Source: JAAXQD01 sp035529735
Lineage (GTDB): Bacteria > Desulfobacterota > Desulfobacteria > Desulfobacterales > UBA11574
Direction of reading: 5' to 3'
Length of the DNA: 26,779 bases
Assembly (NCBI GenBank): GCA_035529735.1
Contig: DATKWE010000206.1
Span: 1 to 26,779, forward strand
The notes under the pieces: generated by a model
Database searches by the model: none
What the model saw: the letters and a program-made list of their open reading frames with translations, nothing else
What the model was told of the DNA's origin: nothing
Shown: piece by piece, positions 11,066 through 20,132 of the stretch
Position numbering within the stretch: the first letter of the stretch is position 1
How the letters are laid out: each line of letters starts with the position of its first letter
Position numbers and translations under genes: made by a program

Positions 11066-12484
11066 TTATTCGGCTCTGGACATTTCCTTGGCTCTTTCGA
11101 TAACCTCTTCAATGCCCCCGACCATATAAAATGCCTGCTCCGGGATCTCGTCATGCTTGCCTTCGCAAATCTCCTTGAACCCCCGGACAGTATCTTCAAT
11201 CTTTACATAGGAACCACTTTTTCCCGTAAAGGCCTCCGCAACATGGAACGGCTGTGACAAAAACCGCTGAATTTTACGTGCCCTGCCCACGGTAATTTTG
11301 TCTTCGTCGGACAATTCTTCCATACCCAGAATTGCGATAATGTCCTGAAGTTCCTTATATTTCTGAAGTATCATCTGGATCTGTCGTGCAACTCTATAAT
11401 GTTCATCCCCAATGTATGCCGCATCAAGAATTCGGGAAGTCGAATCCAGTGGATCCACCGCCGGATAAATCCCGAGTTCGACGATCTGGCGTGACAAAAC
11501 CACCGTCCCGTCGAGGTGGGCAAAGGTCGTTGCAGGCGCCGGGTCTGTCAGGTCGTCCGCGGGCACGTACACACATTGAACCGCCGTGATAGAGCCTTTG
11601 TCCGTCGATGTAATACGTTCCTGTAGTTCGCCGAGGTCAACCGCCAGTGTCGGCTGATAACCCACCGCTGAAGGCATACGGCCAAGAAGCGCAGAAACTT
11701 CCGAACCCGCCTGAGTAAAACGGAAGATATTGTCGATAAAAATCAGTACGTCCTGTCCTTCTTCATCCCGGAAATACTCCGCAGCCGTCAGAGCGGAAAG
11801 GGCAACCCGGGCCCGGGCTCCTGGAGGTTCCGTCATCTGCCCATAGATCAAGGCCGCCTTGGGCAACACCCCGGAATCCTTCATTTCATGGTAAAGGTCA
11901 TTCCCTTCACGGGTCCGCTCACCAACACCGGCAAACACGGAAATACCACCGTGCTGCATGGCAATGTTGTGGACCATTTCCATCATGATAACGGTTTTAC
12001 CGACGCCGGCCCCGCCGAACATCCCCATCTTGCCGCCTCTGGGGAAGGGCACCAGCAGATCGATAACTTTTACACCGGTCTCAAGAACGCGAACCGACAC
12101 GTCCTGCTCGGTAAATTTCGGAGCTTGCCGGTGTATGGGCATCATTTTTTCCTGGCTGACCGGGCCGAGTCCGTCCACCGGTCGTCCGACGACGTTAAGA
12201 ACCCTTCCGAGCCCTGCTTTACCCACCGGCATCATGATCTCACTGCCGGTATCTCTGACTTCCTGCCCCCGGACCAGACCATCGGTAACATCCATAGCGA
12301 TGGTACGAACCACATTGTCACCCAGGTGCTGTGCAACCTCTACAATAAGATTGTCCGGCTCATCGTTGATGGCAGGATTCGTAATCGCAAGTGCCGTATA
12401 AATCGACGGCAGATTGCCCTGTTCGAACTCCACGTCGACAACAGGTCCCATAACCTGCGTAATCTTTCCCGTATTTTCTCCCAT
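11066..12484 (-). CDS. atpD: F1 ATP synthase beta subunit
   Basis: Catalytic subunit of the F1 head, making ATP from ADP and phosphate. The 472 residues contain the Walker A loop GGAGVGKT (157-164), catalytic Glu189 in GVGERTREG, the Walker B segment DVLIFIDNIFRF and the ALLGRMPSAVGYQPTL signature. Length is normal for the family. AGGAGG precedes the ATG at good spacing. It lies between atpG (41-bp gap) and atpC (29-bp gap), in the standard alpha-gamma-beta-epsilon order. Confidence 0.99.
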   Translation of the reverse strand: MGENTGKITQVMGPVVDVEFEQGNLPSIYTALAITNPAINDEPDNLIVEVAQHLGDNVVRTIAMDVTDGLVRGQEVRDTGSEIMMPVGKAGLGRVLNVVGRPVDGLGPVSQEKMMPIHRQAPKFTEQDVSVRVLETGVKVIDLLVPFPRGGKMGMFGGAGVGKTVIMMEMVHNIAMQHGGISVFAGVGERTREGNDLYHEMKDSGVLPKAALIYGQMTEPPGARARVALSALTAAEYFRDEEGQDVLIFIDNIFRFTQAGSEVSALLGRMPSAVGYQPTLAVDLGELQERITSTDKGSITAVQCVYVPADDLTDPAPATTFAHLDGTVVLSRQIVELGIYPAVDPLDSTSRILDAAYIGDEHYRVARQIQMILQKYKELQDIIAILGMEELSDEDKITVGRARKIQRFLSQPFHVAEAFTGKSGSYVKIEDTVRGFKEICEGKHDEIPEQAFYMVGGIEEVIERAKEMSRAE

Positions 12485-12525
12485 CTAAAGACCTCCTATT
12501 TAAATGCGGTATTTTATTTTTTTAT

Positions 12526-13419
12526 TTAGCCTTTAAGCGCTTCGGCACCACCGACGATATCCATCAACTCTGCGGTAATCGCCGCCTGTCTCGCCTTATT
12601 ATATACCAGCGTGAGGTTTTCGATCATATCTTTGCAGGCTTTGGTGGCATTGTCCATCGCTGCCATTCGGGCGGCGTGTTCGCTGGTTGATGTCTCCAAC
12701 AATGCACTGTATAACTGAACATAAACGTTCTTTGGAAGCAATTCCCCCAAAAGTTCCGGGGGTGACGGTTCACAAATATGCTCTGCAAGATAGGATGTTT
12801 CTTCCCTTTCCGCCTCTTTTTCAGCGGATTTGATGGGCAGTATTGGGAGCATCTGTTTCAATACCGGTGTCTGCCTGGCCATACTCACAAATTCCGCATA
12901 AATAATGTAGACCTCATCATAGGTTTTATCCAGAAACCCTTGGATAAGCTTCTGCCCGGAACTCACTGCAATGTTAAATCCGATCCTGGTACCAACGACG
13001 CCGACATGTTCGCTGATGATTTCAAATTTTTTTCTCCGGCACCCGTCGCGACCTTTTTTCCCGAAATTGGTAAATACAACCTCGATGCCTTGTGCTTCTT
13101 TTTCCTTTTTAAACGCCTCGGCCTTTGATATAAGGTTTGAATTGAAACCACCGCACAAGCCTTTATCGGACGTACACAAAACAAGGTGTATTCTCTCGAC
13201 TTCCTCCCGGGCCTCCAGCAAGGGATTTGTCTCCTCCCCGGCCTTTTCAGCAAGGCTTCCCAAAACCTCGGAAAACTTACCGGCATAGGGGCGGAAACCT
13301 TCCATACTTTCCTGGGCACCGCGTAGCTTGGAAGCCGCAACCATGTTCATGGCCTTTGTGATCTGCTGAGTCTTTTTAACCGCAGCTATCTTTGTCTTAA
13401 TATCTTTTAATGTCGCCAT
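12526..13419 (-). CDS. atpG: F1 ATP synthase gamma subunit
   Basis: Rotating central shaft of F1. The 297 residues begin with the conserved helix ATLKDIKTKIAAVKKTQQIT, followed by KAMNMVAASKLRGAQ, and end with the partner helix containing MDNATKACKDMIENLTL and YNKARQAAITAELMDIVGGA; these two helices form the coiled-coil axle. The middle carries LCTSDKGLCGGFNSN (about 81-95). Slightly longer than the E. coli protein, within family range. It is separated from atpA by 91 bp, the largest gap in the operon, with only a modest AAGGG ribosome site. Confidence 0.98.
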   Translation of the reverse strand: MATLKDIKTKIAAVKKTQQITKAMNMVAASKLRGAQESMEGFRPYAGKFSEVLGSLAEKAGEETNPLLEAREEVERIHLVLCTSDKGLCGGFNSNLISKAEAFKKEKEAQGIEVVFTNFGKKGRDGCRRKKFEIISEHVGVVGTRIGFNIAVSSGQKLIQGFLDKTYDEVYIIYAEFVSMARQTPVLKQMLPILPIKSAEKEAEREETSYLAEHICEPSPPELLGELLPKNVYVQLYSALLETSTSEHAARMAAMDNATKACKDMIENLTLVYNKARQAAITAELMDIVGGAEALKG

Positions 13420-13510
13420 AGACTTTAGCCCTTATCGCATCTCTCTGTTTGAGGTTATTTACCCACTCTTTCAGCCTCGGCCGGATTTCAAACAAAAAAC
13501 ATAACCTCAA

Positions 13511-15028
13511 CTATTTAATCGTGTCCTGGAATTCCGCATCATAGGCCGTTAAAGCCTCGGTCATCAGCTTATCGAGATCTTCCGTAAACGCTTGTTTCTC
13601 CTTAAGACCTTCTAAAAGCTGCGAATATCTATCTTCAAGGAATGTGTAAAGTCCCGCCTCGTATTTGGCGAGTACATTTGCCGGATACTTGTCCAGAAAG
13701 CCTCTGGTTCCGGCAAACAGGATCGAGACCTGTTTTTCCATCGTCAGTGGCTGATATTGGGGTTGTTTTAAAATTTCCACCAAACGTTCACCTCGAGTCA
13801 GCTGCTGCTGGGTGGCCTTGTCGAGATCGCTGCCAAATGCCGCAAACGCTTCAAGTTCTCGATATTGGGCCATGTCGAGCCGCAATGTACCGGCCACCTG
13901 CTTCATGGCCTTTACCTGGGCGGCACCCCCCACGCGGGAAACAGACAGTCCCACATTGATCGACGGTCGTACACCGGCAAAAAAGAGAGCGGGTTCAAGA
14001 TATATCTGTCCGTCGGTAATGGAAATAACATTGGTGGGAATATAGGCGGAAACGTCACCGGCCTGGGTTTCAATAATCGGCAAAGCTGTCAAGGATCCGG
14101 CACCCAGTTCATCGTTCAACTTGGAAGCCCGTTCAAGCAGCCGAGAGTGGTTGTAGAAAATGTCGCCGGGATACGCCTCGCGTCCCGGCGGACGTCTTAA
14201 AAGAAGAGAGACTTGGCGATAGGCTACAGCCTGTTTGGACAGATCGTCATAGATAATCAGAGCATGCATTCCTTTGTCCCTGAAATATTCGCCCATGGCG
14301 CAGCCGGCGTATGGCGCAATATACTGCAACGTAGCAGGATCACTGGCACAAGCAGCAACGATCGTTGTGTATTCCATAGCGCCATGTTTTTCCAAAATCG
14401 CATGGACCTGGGCCACCGTCGATTTTTTCTGACCGCAAGCCACATAAATGCAGAAAATGTCCGTCTCTTTCTGGGCTAAAATGGCATCCACGGCCACAGC
14501 GGTTTTACCGATCTGGCGGTCACCGATAATCAGTTCGCGCTGCCCGCGTCCCACCGGTGTCATGGCATCGACGGCCTTTAACCCGGTATAACACGGTTCG
14601 TGCACGCTTTTTCGGTCAATAACCCCCGGTGCCACCATCTCTACCCTTCTGGACTCTTTGGCCTCAATCGGTCCTTTACCGTCCAAGGGTTCGCCAACCG
14701 CCGAAACCACGCGTCCCAACACGGCTTCGCCGACCGGAACCTGTGCGATTCTGCGTGTCCGTTTGACGATATCTCCCTCTTTGATGTGAATGTCTTCGCC
14801 CATGATGGCGACACCCACGTTATCCTCTTCAAGGTTCAGCACAAGCCCGAGGATTCCGCCGGGGAATTCAACGAGCTCCAATGCCATGACCTTCTCCAGG
14901 CCGTATACCCTGGCGATACCATCACCCACGGACAAGACCGTTCCGGTTTCACTCAACTCGACTTTCTTGTCATAATCCGTAATCTGCTCTTTAATGATCT
15001 GACTTATTTCTTCGGCTCTTAATTCCAT
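13511..15028 (-). CDS. atpA: F1 ATP synthase alpha subunit
   Basis: Non-catalytic nucleotide-binding subunit alternating with beta in the F1 hexamer. The 505 residues have Walker A GDRQIGKT (169-176) and the C-terminal signature SINVGLSVSRVGG carrying the arginine finger that reaches the beta catalytic site. Its ATG overlaps the atpH stop codon by one base (TAATG), so the two are translationally coupled. A GGGGTGAG ribosome site lies inside the end of atpH. Confidence 0.99.
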   Translation of the reverse strand: MELRAEEISQIIKEQITDYDKKVELSETGTVLSVGDGIARVYGLEKVMALELVEFPGGILGLVLNLEEDNVGVAIMGEDIHIKEGDIVKRTRRIAQVPVGEAVLGRVVSAVGEPLDGKGPIEAKESRRVEMVAPGVIDRKSVHEPCYTGLKAVDAMTPVGRGQRELIIGDRQIGKTAVAVDAILAQKETDIFCIYVACGQKKSTVAQVHAILEKHGAMEYTTIVAACASDPATLQYIAPYAGCAMGEYFRDKGMHALIIYDDLSKQAVAYRQVSLLLRRPPGREAYPGDIFYNHSRLLERASKLNDELGAGSLTALPIIETQAGDVSAYIPTNVISITDGQIYLEPALFFAGVRPSINVGLSVSRVGGAAQVKAMKQVAGTLRLDMAQYRELEAFAAFGSDLDKATQQQLTRGERLVEILKQPQYQPLTMEKQVSILFAGTRGFLDKYPANVLAKYEAGLYTFLEDRYSQLLEGLKEKQAFTEDLDKLMTEALTAYDAEFQDTIK

Positions 15029-15579
15029 TATATGCTCTCACCCCTTTTAAAAGATTCCCTCATACTGAGTAATTGTGTTTTGATACTACCGTCAAGAACC
15101 AAATCGCCTATTCTGGAAACAATTCCCCCGATAAGCCCGGGGTCCTGATCCACTTCCAGGATAATATCTTTACCTGTCTTTTTCGACAGAGTTGTACGGA
15201 TCTTTTCAACGGTCTCGGATGAAAGTTCCGATGCAGATACCAGACTCGCCCGTATAACGCCTTTAAGCTCGTCCGCCAGCTTTTGATAAAAATCATTGAT
15301 ATCACCTAAAAACTCATACCTTCCCTTGTCGAACAACAATAGCAGGAAAGATGCCATAACTTTGGAGATGCCGACTTTATCAATGACCGTCCTTAAAACC
15401 TTCTTACGTCCTGACGCACCATAAAGGGGATTGCAAATGGCCTGCTCAAGCTCCGCTTCCTTGGACATTAATTGGGTAAATCCGTCAAGTTCTTCCCCAT
15501 AGGTTTCCGCCTGACCGTCCTCTTTGCCTATGATCAAAAGTGCCTTGGCATAACGCCGTGCTATCGTCAAATTTTTCAC
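15028..15579 (-). CDS. atpH: F1 ATP synthase delta subunit
   Basis: Peripheral-stalk subunit linking the top of the alpha3beta3 head to the b/b' dimer. The 183 residues show the family N-terminus (TIARRYAKALL, about 4-14) and C-terminal block DPGLIGGIVSRIGDLVLDGS followed by SIKTQLLSMR. It starts with GTG overlapping the atpF stop by one base (TAGTG) and ends in a one-base overlap with atpA. Confidence 0.97.
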   Translation of the reverse strand: MKNLTIARRYAKALLIIGKEDGQAETYGEELDGFTQLMSKEAELEQAICNPLYGASGRKKVLRTVIDKVGISKVMASFLLLLFDKGRYEFLGDINDFYQKLADELKGVIRASLVSASELSSETVEKIRTTLSKKTGKDIILEVDQDPGLIGGIVSRIGDLVLDGSIKTQLLSMRESFKRGESI

Positions 15580-16190
15580 TATGCCACCACCTTTTCTAAA
15601 TATTCATCCACCAATTTTTCCTGATCTTGAGCGGTAATTTTATTTTTTATGATCTCTTCCGTCTTTACCAGAGCCTTATCCAAAATTTCTTCCTGAAGTT
15701 TTACTTTGGCCTGCTTGAACTCATGCTCAATATTACGCTGGGCCTGTTCCTCCAATTTCTCAGCCGCTTGTTTCGCCTCATCGATGATTCTCGCCTTGGC
15801 TTCGTTCCCCTGTCGGATATAATCTTCGATAAGCTTTTGAGCCTCCTGCTCTAATTGGGAAAATTTTTTATTATATTCCGCCAGCTGTTTTTCGGCCGCC
15901 TTCTTCTTTGTTTCCAGTTCGTCGAGTTGGTCCTTAATCCCTTTAATCCTGGAATTGAGTGCCTGGGATGTCGGCTTTCTTAAAAGAAGAAAAAGACCGA
16001 TGGCCAAAACCGAAAAGTTCATGACCTTGTAAGTATCCGTCGCCATCCATCCTTTTGACTCGCCCCCGGATTCTGAAGATGCCATGGACACCCCCACTAA
16101 ACAAAAAAAGAGCAGCGCCATGAAAACCACCATGACCGGCCCTTTTTTAAAAATCAGTCGCTTGAGGCGATTGCCAAAAATTTTCTTCAT
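15579..16190 (-). CDS. atpF: F0 ATP synthase subunit b
   Basis: Peripheral-stalk subunit: membrane-anchored, with a long cytoplasmic helix that dimerises. The 203 residues carry an N-terminal hydrophobic segment (VMVVFMALLFFCLVGVSMAS, about 19-38) that looks like a signal/anchor, then a second hydrophobic stretch (MNFSVLAIGLFLLLRKPTSQ, about 57-76), then a continuous charged coiled coil to the end. The extra N-terminal segment is unlike E. coli b, which has only one membrane helix; I recall this form from other Desulfobacterota. Its ATG overlaps the stop of the first b-type gene by one base, and the two products probably form a b/b' heterodimer. Confidence 0.92.
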   Translation of the reverse strand: MKKIFGNRLKRLIFKKGPVMVVFMALLFFCLVGVSMASSESGGESKGWMATDTYKVMNFSVLAIGLFLLLRKPTSQALNSRIKGIKDQLDELETKKKAAEKQLAEYNKKFSQLEQEAQKLIEDYIRQGNEAKARIIDEAKQAAEKLEEQAQRNIEHEFKQAKVKLQEEILDKALVKTEEIIKNKITAQDQEKLVDEYLEKVVA

Positions 16191-16720
16191 TAAACAGCCC
16201 TCCCCAAAATTTTCTCACTGATCGCATTTGCAAAGGTATCGACCTCTTTCTGTAGCGCTAATCGAACGTTCTCTGCATCCTTTGCGATTTTTTCGCGGAT
16301 CTCGGCAAGATTTGCTTGAGCCTTTTGATTAATTTCTTCTATTATTTTCCTTTCTTCCTCGGCCGCTTCTTTTAACAAGGCCTCTTTTTCAATCGATCCT
16401 TTGCCCCTGGCCGTCTTAATCCCGGAAACAAAAGCATCGTCTTTCTCTTGTGCACCTTGGTCCAACTTTTCGATATTCTGCTCAAGGCTTATAATCTTTT
16501 CTTTCCTTTGGATGAGCATCTTACGAATCGGCTTGTATAAAATGACGTTCAATGCCCATATGATAATCAGAAAATTTGCGATCTGGACAAAAAGCGATCC
16601 GTCCGGAATCACCGTAACGCCGCCGGCACCGATGGCGACGCCTTTAAAGGAGAATAAAGATACTGCAGCAAACAGCGTGGAAACGATAGGATTTTTCAGG
16701 TTTAAACCGGAAATTTTCAT
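16190..16720 (-). CDS. atpF': F0 ATP synthase subunit b' (first b-type gene)
   Basis: Second b-type stator subunit. The product has a possible N-terminal hydrophobic segment, a membrane helix (LFVQIANFLIIIWALNVILY) followed by KPIRKMLIQR, which is the classic b-family junction, and a long charged coiled coil ending in ANAISEKILGRAV. I place the start at the ATG at 16720 (MKISGLNL, 176 residues) because GGGGG lies about 9 nt upstream. An in-frame ATG at 16756 would add 12 residues but has no ribosome site. First gene of the operon, 83 bp after a good promoter. The a and c subunits are not in this cluster. Confidence 0.9.
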   Translation of the reverse strand: MKISGLNLKNPIVSTLFAAVSLFSFKGVAIGAGGVTVIPDGSLFVQIANFLIIIWALNVILYKPIRKMLIQRKEKIISLEQNIEKLDQGAQEKDDAFVSGIKTARGKGSIEKEALLKEAAEEERKIIEEINQKAQANLAEIREKIAKDAENVRLALQKEVDTFANAISEKILGRAV

Positions 16721-16809
16721 CAATAGACCCCCCATAGCTGAAACCTGTTTATGCACTTTTATTAAGCATTACGATCACTCATGTTTTAATCGTATTTTAA
16801 ACACGGCGG

Positions 16810-16838
16810 TCTATAACATCAGCCATAAATGTTGTCAA
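16810..16838 (-). promoter_or_regulatory. atp operon promoter
   Basis: Minus-strand -35 TTGACA (16833-16838), a 17-bp spacer and -10 TATAGA (16810-16815) preceded by TGT, an extended -10. Expected start is near 16803, giving a leader of about 80 nt before the first b-type gene. No regulator site was recognised. Confidence 0.7.
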
Positions 16839-16891
16839 AGGTTTTTTTAAAAAAAAATTGTCAATTTTTTTTCTTAAAACCCGGGCTATCC

Positions 16892-17998
16892 CTATTGTTC
16901 GTAAAGGAACCGCCTCATGCTGATGTTCAGCAATAAACCGATGCAAATCATTGTGGTAATGACCGATGAACCGCCATAACTGATGAAGGGCAGTGTCACA
17001 CCGACAATCGGCATCAGGCCCATGGTCATACTGACATTAATAAAAACATGCCAGAATATCATTGCGGTAACTCCGACGGCAAGAATCGTTCCGAAGGGTT
17101 CCCGGCATCTGTAAGCAATGTTCAATCCCCAAATAATGAGAGATAGAAAAAGGCAGAGAACGAGCAAAGTGCCCATAAAACCCCATTCTTCGGCCAAGAC
17201 CGAAAAAATGAAATCGGTATGCTGCTCGGGTAAAAAAGAAAGGGCGTTTTGAGTCCCTTCTAAAAATCCCTTGCCGGCAATCATACCCGAACCTATGGCA
17301 ATTTTAGACTGTATAATATGGTAGCCGGCACCCAGGGGGTCCCGGTCCGGATTTAAAAATGTCAATATCCGCCTTTGCTGGTAACCTTTTAGAAAAAACC
17401 AGACCAGAGGGCCGGCAACCGTACATGCAGTGACAATACATAAAAGTGTTCGACGTTCAATTTTTACAAAAACAGTCACGGAACCGGCAATCAGAACGAT
17501 CAGCATGGCGGTCCCCAAATCCGGTTGTTTAACGATCAAAATAAACGGAATGACCGTCAACATGAAAGGGGTAAGAAGTTCCCGTAAAGTTAAACCTCCG
17601 GTATCGGCACGTCTGGAATAATATCTTGTCAGCGAGATTATCACCGCAATTTTTGCAAGTTCCGACGGTTGAATTGAGACAGGTCCCAATATGAGCCAGC
17701 GCATAGCTCCGCCCACATGCTTTCCGAATATCAATACAGATATTAAAAGCAACATACACATAATATAGATGACGGGCGCCCATCGATCCAATACTTTGTA
17801 ATTAATCAGAAAAGACAAAACCATTACGATAATTCCGGCGGAATACCAGATCAACTGCTTGAAATACAACGTTTTTTGCGGCGCTGCCGTCGTTGATATT
17901 ACAGCGCTGTAAAGTGCAATAAGACCCAGACATGCGATGAATAACGTTAGCCCAAGCAATCCCCAGTCAAAGTATTTTACAAATCGCCGATCGATCAT
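16892..17998 (-). CDS. rodA: RodA, SEDS peptidoglycan polymerase
   Basis: Multispan membrane glycosyltransferase that polymerises lipid II during lateral wall growth, working with PBP2. About 368 residues with roughly ten hydrophobic spans. Family marks include WLILGPVSIQPSELAKIA (after GGAMR), KQPDLGTAMLIV and the C-terminal PIVGVTLPFISYGGSSVITT. I prefer the ATG at 17998 (MIDRRFVKY) because GGGAG sits about 10 nt upstream; a GTG at 18007 would add three residues but lies too close to that site. It follows mrdA after an unusual spacer of about 250 bp, and ends 135 bp before the b-type stator gene. Confidence 0.96.
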   Translation of the reverse strand: MIDRRFVKYFDWGLLGLTLFIACLGLIALYSAVISTTAAPQKTLYFKQLIWYSAGIIVMVLSFLINYKVLDRWAPVIYIMCMLLLISVLIFGKHVGGAMRWLILGPVSIQPSELAKIAVIISLTRYYSRRADTGGLTLRELLTPFMLTVIPFILIVKQPDLGTAMLIVLIAGSVTVFVKIERRTLLCIVTACTVAGPLVWFFLKGYQQRRILTFLNPDRDPLGAGYHIIQSKIAIGSGMIAGKGFLEGTQNALSFLPEQHTDFIFSVLAEEWGFMGTLLVLCLFLSLIIWGLNIAYRCREPFGTILAVGVTAMIFWHVFINVSMTMGLMPIVGVTLPFISYGGSSVITTMICIGLLLNISMRRFLYEQ

Positions 17999-18007
17999 TT
18001 CAGCCAC

Positions 18008-18250
18008 GCTCCCGATACTGGGAACTCGCCCATGATCCGCAGCACATGATCCATGATGTTGGATTCAGATTATCCATAATTAAAAAGAGACGCTTTCGAT
18101 GATAATATTCCCTGGCAACCGCCAGCTCCGTTGAAACGGAATTTCCGCTTGGGTCGGACAAACTGGAGGAATGCCGCAGATCCCGTGATATTCATTCCAA
18201 TGAAATGCTTGCGCTGTTGTGCCTTGAAGGTCTGCAGATTTAATCGGGGC
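18008..18250. other. mrdA-rodA spacer with hairpins and a possible gene relict
   Basis: These genes usually abut or overlap, so this non-coding stretch is unexpected. On the minus strand it has perfect small hairpins CTGGC-GGTT-GCCAG (18112-18125) and CCGTT-TC-AACGG (18128-18139). One minus-strand frame (about 18190-18070) reads SLSDPSGNS, then ELAVAREYYHRKRLFLIMDN, faintly like the start of a GGDEF domain (DPLTGL ... ELARA.RY.RPLSLLMIDID). The match is incomplete, with no intact start and no catalytic motif. It may be a decayed insertion or a chance resemblance. An overlapping 65-codon frame beginning inside the mrdA end has no ribosome site and was not called. Confidence 0.3.
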
Positions 18251-20083
18251 TTACGGTTGCAGTTCATCTTTTTTTAAGTAGGTTCTGATGATTTCCCTGG
18301 CAATCGGTCCCGCCGAGCTTGACCCGTGCTCTCCATGCTCTACAACTACAGTGACAGCGATCTGTGGATTCTCGGATGGTGCATACGCCACAAACCATGC
18401 ATGCGCTTTTAGGTGGTCGGGCAAATTTTTATCAGACCAGTTGGGGTCCTTGCTGCGCCCAACTACCTGGGCAGTTCCTGTTTTACCGCTGACACTAAGG
18501 CCGTCGATATGTGCAATCCGCCCGGTACCTTTTGGACTGTTCACAACCTCCCTCAGACCTTTTTTAATAATCCTAAATGGTTGCTTGCCGGTAGGCAGTC
18601 GGCCGGCCAACCGCCGTTTGCTTTGAATCACAACCGCACCATCAGCCGTATTGACGGACTTGAGCACCAAAGGTGTATACAATGCTCCGCCATTGGCCAC
18701 TGCTGAAGTCAGCACAAGCATCTGCAGGGGTGTTGCGAGATTATAGCCTTGCCCGATGGCCACAGAAAGGGTTTCACCGCCCTGCCAGGCAATGCCGGTT
18801 CGGCGCTTTTTCCATGCTGCCGTTGGGACCAGCCCTGCTTCTTCGTGATCCAGATCGATTCCGGTGATCGAACCCAGTCCGCACGCTTTGGCGTACATCG
18901 CCAGTCGATCTATGCCCAGCTTTTGACCGACCTGGTAGAAAAAGACGTCACAGGATTCAGCCAATGCTTTAACAACGTTCACATTACCGTGTCCTCCGCG
19001 TTTCCAGCATCTGTAAATACGATTTCCATATTTATAATGTCCAGGGCAGTAAAACGTCGTCTTTTCATCGATAACCCCTTCTTCGAGCCCTGCCATTGCC
19101 GTTACAATTTTAAAGGTGGATGCCGGAGGATACGCACCTTGAATGACCTTATTTTCCAACGGTTTTAACGGGTTGGACACCAGCGCCTCCCATTGCTTAT
19201 GCGACATGCCGTCAACAAAAATATTCTGATCGAATGAAGGAGAGCTTGTCAGTGCGAGAATATCCCCTGTATTTGGATCCATGGCTGCAATGGCGCCGGC
19301 CTTACCCTCTAAAAGCATTTCCGCTGTTTTCTGCAAAGTGTTGTCGATGGTTAGATAAATGTTATGTCCGGGCTGGGCATCCACCGTTTTTAAAATTCTA
19401 ACAACCTGTCCCATGACATTGACTTCAACCTGTCGACCCCCTCGCTTCCCATGTAAGAACGACTCAAATATTTTCTCAACACCGAATTTCCCGATATAAT
19501 CACCACCCTTACACTCTGGATATTTACCGGATTCGAGTTCTTGAGAATTAATTTCACTCAAATATCCGATTAAGTGCGCGGCACGCTGCCTCTCGATGTA
19601 GTATCTTCGAGACTTGACATCAATGACAACGCCGGGAAGGTCAAAGTTGTGAACCTCGGCGGCAGCCAAGGCATCGCGTCCGATATCCTTTTTCAAAGGT
19701 ATCGGTTTATAATGTGAACCCGTCCTGTTATTTTCAATTTTTGACATGAGTTCAGAAACAGGAACATTGATATATTTAGACAATTTATCAATGGTATCCT
19801 TTACCGGTTTGGCATCTTTTAAAATAATGCTGACATCAAACGACGGCCGGTTATCAACCAGCAATGTTCCGTTTCGGTCAAAAATCATCCCTCTCGACGG
19901 ATCTGTACTCTGCAGACGTATACAATTGTTTTCTGATAATCGTCTCAACTCCTCGCCCTGAATCACCTGAAGGTAAAACAGGCGTATCAAAAGTATAAAA
20001 AAAGCGCCTGCAACGCAAAACATCGCTCTAATGACGCGCTGTTTATACCATTCTGCGTCTGCTGTTTTTAAATATTTAGTCAA
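18251..20083 (-). CDS. mrdA: Penicillin-binding protein 2 (elongasome transpeptidase)
   Basis: Class B PBP that crosslinks nascent peptidoglycan with RodA. The 610 residues have one N-terminal transmembrane helix (about 18-42), the dimerisation domain with RGMIFDRNGTLLVDNRPSFD (64-83), and a transpeptidase domain with SxxK as ASTFK (nucleophile Ser322, Lys325), SxN-type SCD (377-379) and KTG (534-536) in SGKTGTAQV. Two cysteines (346, 359) lie next to the active-site region near CWKRGGHG. Translation begins at TTG 20083 with GAGAG upstream; the next in-frame ATG would remove part of the membrane anchor. It follows mreD after 49 bp. Confidence 0.97.
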   Translation of the reverse strand: MTKYLKTADAEWYKQRVIRAMFCVAGAFFILLIRLFYLQVIQGEELRRLSENNCIRLQSTDPSRGMIFDRNGTLLVDNRPSFDVSIILKDAKPVKDTIDKLSKYINVPVSELMSKIENNRTGSHYKPIPLKKDIGRDALAAAEVHNFDLPGVVIDVKSRRYYIERQRAAHLIGYLSEINSQELESGKYPECKGGDYIGKFGVEKIFESFLHGKRGGRQVEVNVMGQVVRILKTVDAQPGHNIYLTIDNTLQKTAEMLLEGKAGAIAAMDPNTGDILALTSSPSFDQNIFVDGMSHKQWEALVSNPLKPLENKVIQGAYPPASTFKIVTAMAGLEEGVIDEKTTFYCPGHYKYGNRIYRCWKRGGHGNVNVVKALAESCDVFFYQVGQKLGIDRLAMYAKACGLGSITGIDLDHEEAGLVPTAAWKKRRTGIAWQGGETLSVAIGQGYNLATPLQMLVLTSAVANGGALYTPLVLKSVNTADGAVVIQSKRRLAGRLPTGKQPFRIIKKGLREVVNSPKGTGRIAHIDGLSVSGKTGTAQVVGRSKDPNWSDKNLPDHLKAHAWFVAYAPSENPQIAVTVVVEHGEHGSSSAGPIAREIIRTYLKKDELQP

Positions 20084-20132
20084 AGCACTCTCTACTTTTA
20101 CAACAGGAAGGGTATCGATCGTTTAACAGAGA

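Noticed and set aside
16849..16872. A/T palindrome (nine A, TTG, T, CAA, eight T) after rodA
   Set aside because: Striking symmetry, but a pure A/T stem is too weak for an intrinsic terminator and no other role is supported.
18070..18267. 65-codon minus-strand frame overlapping the end of mrdA
   Set aside because: No ribosome site, composition unlike the neighbouring genes, and no recognisable family; the region is described as a spacer instead.
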